From contig DRGS01000049.1 of the NCBI GenBank assembly GCA_011053245.1, positions 1-8,804 of the forward strand: a DNA stretch of 8,804 bases. Direction: 5' to 3'. Made by a program: the position numbers and the translations under genes. This stretch comes from Phycisphaerales bacterium (GTDB lineage: Bacteria > Planctomycetota > Phycisphaerae > Sedimentisphaerales > Anaerohalosphaeraceae). The notes under the pieces were generated by a model that had not been told where the DNA came from, made no database searches, and saw only the letters and a program-made list of their open reading frames with translations. Below are positions 7,206-8,804 of the stretch, in pieces (within the stretch, counting starts at the first letter, position 1; the number at the start of each line of letters is the position of its first letter).

Positions 7206-7226
7206 ACCCCGAACAAATTACGGGGT
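7206..7226 (+). terminator. CCCCG/CGGGG hairpin, weak terminator or operator
   Basis: ACCCCG (7206-7211) pairs with CGGGGT (7221-7226) over 6 bp with a 9-nt AT-rich loop. Only three T residues follow before GACG, so intrinsic termination would be weak. Its right arm abuts the TTGACG box at 7227, so an operator role is equally possible. Confidence 0.3.
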
Positions 7227-7255
7227 TTGACGTATCATCTTGTAACATATAGACT
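7227..7255 (+). promoter_or_regulatory. Possible promoter for the polysaccharide biosynthesis gene
   Basis: TTGACG (7227-7232, five of six consensus bases) is followed after 17 bp by TAGACT (7250-7255, four of six). TATAGA at 7248-7253, with a 15-bp spacer, is an alternative -10. The -10 element is poor in either case. Transcription would begin near 7262, inside or just before the AACAAAG hairpin. Confidence 0.35.
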
Positions 7256-7262
7256 TAAAGCA

Positions 7263-7280
7263 AACAAAGACAACTTTGTT
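7263..7280 (+). repeat. 7-bp inverted repeat in the leader of the capD-like gene
   Basis: AACAAAG (7263-7269) and CTTTGTT (7274-7280) are perfect complements with an ACAA loop. The dyad ends 22 nt before the ATG at 7303, close to GGAG (7289-7292) and AGGA (7295-7298). It could be a small leader hairpin or a protein-binding dyad. It has no T-run to act as a terminator. Confidence 0.35.
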
Positions 7281-7302
7281 GGTATAGTGGAGTCAGGAAA
7301 AT

Positions 7303-8804
7303 ATGGCCGAGAAGGACAATAACGCCGAGGTTGCGTCTACAGCCGAAACTGCGCCCATGTTCTCTTCTGCAACACTCAAAGGGGTTCTCCGCCACCGCAA
7401 GCTCCTGATCGTTCTGATTCACATAGCCGCTTTCACGGTTTCGCTTCTAATGGCTTTCCTGCTGGCTTTCAATATGCAGCTCTTGCGAGCATGGTTCATG
7501 TACCAGTTTCCGTTCCTGCTGATCTTTGCTATACCTATCAAACTCGAACTGTTCCGCCGGTTCAAACAATATCAGGGCTGGTGGCAATACGTCGGGATAT
7601 CCGATCTCATCGGCATAGTAAAGGCCTCACTCGCAAGCGCGCTTGTTTTGATGGTCATCTGGTATGGATACGCGATTGCAGGCCCCGAATTCATACTCAA
7701 ACCGCTCGACGAAAAAATAGGCAACGAAATCTCTCATCTTGAAGAAAGTATCGAAATCTCCGAAGACACGATCTTTCGCTCTAATATGAGACGCCGCCTG
7801 GCAAACCGCCAGGGCCTTTATGACCTCATACAGATAGGCCGCCTCAGACAGATGAAAAAACTGGCACCACCGACAACCGACACCAAGGCAAAACGAAAAC
7901 TCACAGAACGAATCGAATACCTAAAGGTGCTACAGAACTCCATCGAAGGCGTCATTATGCTCGACCTACTCACGACCATAATGTTCCTCGGGGGCCTGCG
8001 AATGGTTGTTCGGCTATACCACGAAGAATATTTCACCGAGTCCGCAAAAGTACTCAAAAAATTCCTCATCATAGGAGCAGGCGATGCCGGCGAAGCGCTC
8101 CTGAGAGAACTCATGCGGATGAAAAAAGAACGGTACGATGTCGTCGGTTTTATTGATGACAACCCGCGTATGCAAAAGATGAACATACACGGCGTCCAGG
8201 TACTCGGAACAACAGACCAGCTCCCCGAGATATGCCAGAAGCACAAGATCGAGGAGATCGCGATCGCCATGCCCAGCGCAACGCATAGTGAATTGCGTCA
8301 CGTCGTTCAGATATGCCAGGGCACAAAGGTCAGGTTCCGAACCGTTCCGTCCATCACCGACATCGCATCCGGAAAACTAAGCGTCTCTCAGATACGCGAT
8401 GTAGACATCGACGACCTACTCGGAAGAGACGTCGTGCAACTGGACCTGGCAATGATCGAAAAATTCCTCACCGGCAAGACCATACTCGTAACCGGAGCCG
8501 GAGGATCAATAGGCTCTGAAATGTGCCGACAGGTCTGCCAGTTCAAACCCAAACTCCTCCTCCTCGTCGAACAAGCCGAAAACCCGCTCTTCTACATCGA
8601 ACGGGAACTGATTAAAACATTCCCCGACGTACCAATACAAGCCATCGTCAGGAACATCACCGATAAAGAGCGAATATCACAGGTCTTCCAGCAATACAAA
8701 CCGCAGGTTGTAATACACGCCGCCGCACACAAGCATGTACCTCTCATGGAGAGCAACCCAGGCGAAGCGATGAAGAACAACATCATGGGCACGATGAACA
8801 TCTC
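7303..8804 (+). CDS. CapD/WbpM-family nucleotide-sugar dehydratase, membrane-anchored, 3'-truncated
   Basis: Proteins of this family (WbpM, PglF, CapD) are membrane-anchored UDP-N-acetylglucosamine 4,6-dehydratases that open synthesis of modified sugars for capsule, O-antigen or glycoprotein glycans. Five hundred residues are visible before the window ends in an open frame; full members usually have 600-700. The ATG at 7303 is preceded by AGGA (7295-7298) and GGAG (7289-7292). Hydrophobic segments at about 33-57, 64-82, 103-127 and 216-236 match the usual four-pass anchor. A first Rossmann domain follows with LIIGAGDAGEALLREL (255-270) and VVGFIDDNP (280-288). The catalytic SDR domain opens with LVTGAGGSIGSEMCRQ (395-410) and contains AAAHKHVPLMESNP (473-486). 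The active-site region lies beyond the edge. Unusually, about 85 charged residues (about 132-216) lie between the third and fourth membrane segments, where this family normally has a short loop. Exact substrate is not determined by what is visible. Confidence 0.93.
   Translation, partial: MAEKDNNAEVASTAETAPMFSSATLKGVLRHRKLLIVLIHIAAFTVSLLMAFLLAFNMQLLRAWFMYQFPFLLIFAIPIKLELFRRFKQYQGWWQYVGISDLIGIVKASLASALVLMVIWYGYAIAGPEFILKPLDEKIGNEISHLEESIEISEDTIFRSNMRRRLANRQGLYDLIQIGRLRQMKKLAPPTTDTKAKRKLTERIEYLKVLQNSIEGVIMLDLLTTIMFLGGLRMVVRLYHEEYFTESAKVLKKFLIIGAGDAGEALLRELMRMKKERYDVVGFIDDNPRMQKMNIHGVQVLGTTDQLPEICQKHKIEEIAIAMPSATHSELRHVVQICQGTKVRFRTVPSITDIASGKLSVSQIRDVDIDDLLGRDVVQLDLAMIEKFLTGKTILVTGAGGSIGSEMCRQVCQFKPKLLLLVEQAENPLFYIERELIKTFPDVPIQAIVRNITDKERISQVFQQYKPQVVIHAAAHKHVPLMESNPGEAMKNNIMGTMNI

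Larger units (their letters stand above)
7082..7302. other. Intergenic region with palindrome, hairpins and possible promoter
   Basis: No gene was found in these 221 bp; the small frame from the ATG at 7083 closes after 11 codons. In order it holds a perfect 12-bp palindrome (7091-7102), an AT-rich stretch with repeated TTAGCA, a CCCCG/CGGGG hairpin (7206-7226), a possible promoter beginning with TTGACG (7227-7232), and a 7-bp hairpin (7263-7280) just before the next gene. The layout fits independent, possibly regulated, transcription of the polysaccharide biosynthesis gene. Confidence 0.6.

Noticed and set aside
1..8804. CRISPR arrays, tRNA or rRNA genes, insertion sequences, attachment sites
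   Set aside because: No regularly spaced repeats, cloverleaf-like segments, transposase motifs or paired terminal repeats were seen on reading both strands by eye.

Overview
The window holds the 3' part of a mismatch-repair gene, a two-gene regulatory unit, an unassigned membrane protein, a large secreted glycoside hydrolase and the 5' part of a nucleotide-sugar dehydratase gene. All six genes are on the + strand. The combination suggests a Planctomycetota bacterium of the Phycisphaerae/Sedimentisphaerales type. The grounds are an endonuclease-type MutL, a DksA-like protein with a lysine-rich tail and a degenerate zinc finger, a GH106 enzyme typical of polysaccharide degraders, and moderate GC with frequent ATA and CTC codons. 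This placement is inference; the window has no rRNA or other marker to fix it.

Layout. Positions 1-1505 are mutL, lacking its N-terminal ~100 residues. Positions 1506-1703 are a gap of about 200 bp with a good sigma70-like promoter. Positions 1704-2420 (dksA-like) and 2437-2634 (yacG) are 16 bp apart, each with a GTG start and its own Shine-Dalgarno, and look like one transcription unit. A short gap with an extended -10 promoter leads to 2747-4054, a 435-residue polytopic membrane protein I cannot assign. The GH106-type alpha-L-rhamnosidase gene (4091-7081) follows after 36 bp. A 221-bp gap (7082-7302) contains a palindrome, two hairpins and a possible promoter. The window ends inside a CapD/WbpM-family gene (7303 onward) for surface polysaccharide synthesis.

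How the genes relate. The first three concern DNA and RNA transactions: mismatch repair, RNA polymerase modulation and gyrase control. The last three concern the envelope and carbohydrates, but form no obvious polysaccharide-utilisation locus: there is no transporter, sulfatase or regulator beside the GH106 gene. Hand counts show that parts of the GH106 gene have G>C on the + strand while sampled flanking genes have C>G, which may mean later acquisition.

I found no mobile element, CRISPR array, tRNA or rRNA, and no convincing undescribed multi-gene system. The most unusual points are the polyampholytic DksA-like protein with only half of its zinc ligands, the coiled-coil-like insert in the membrane domain of the CapD homologue, and the unassigned membrane protein paired with the GH106 gene.
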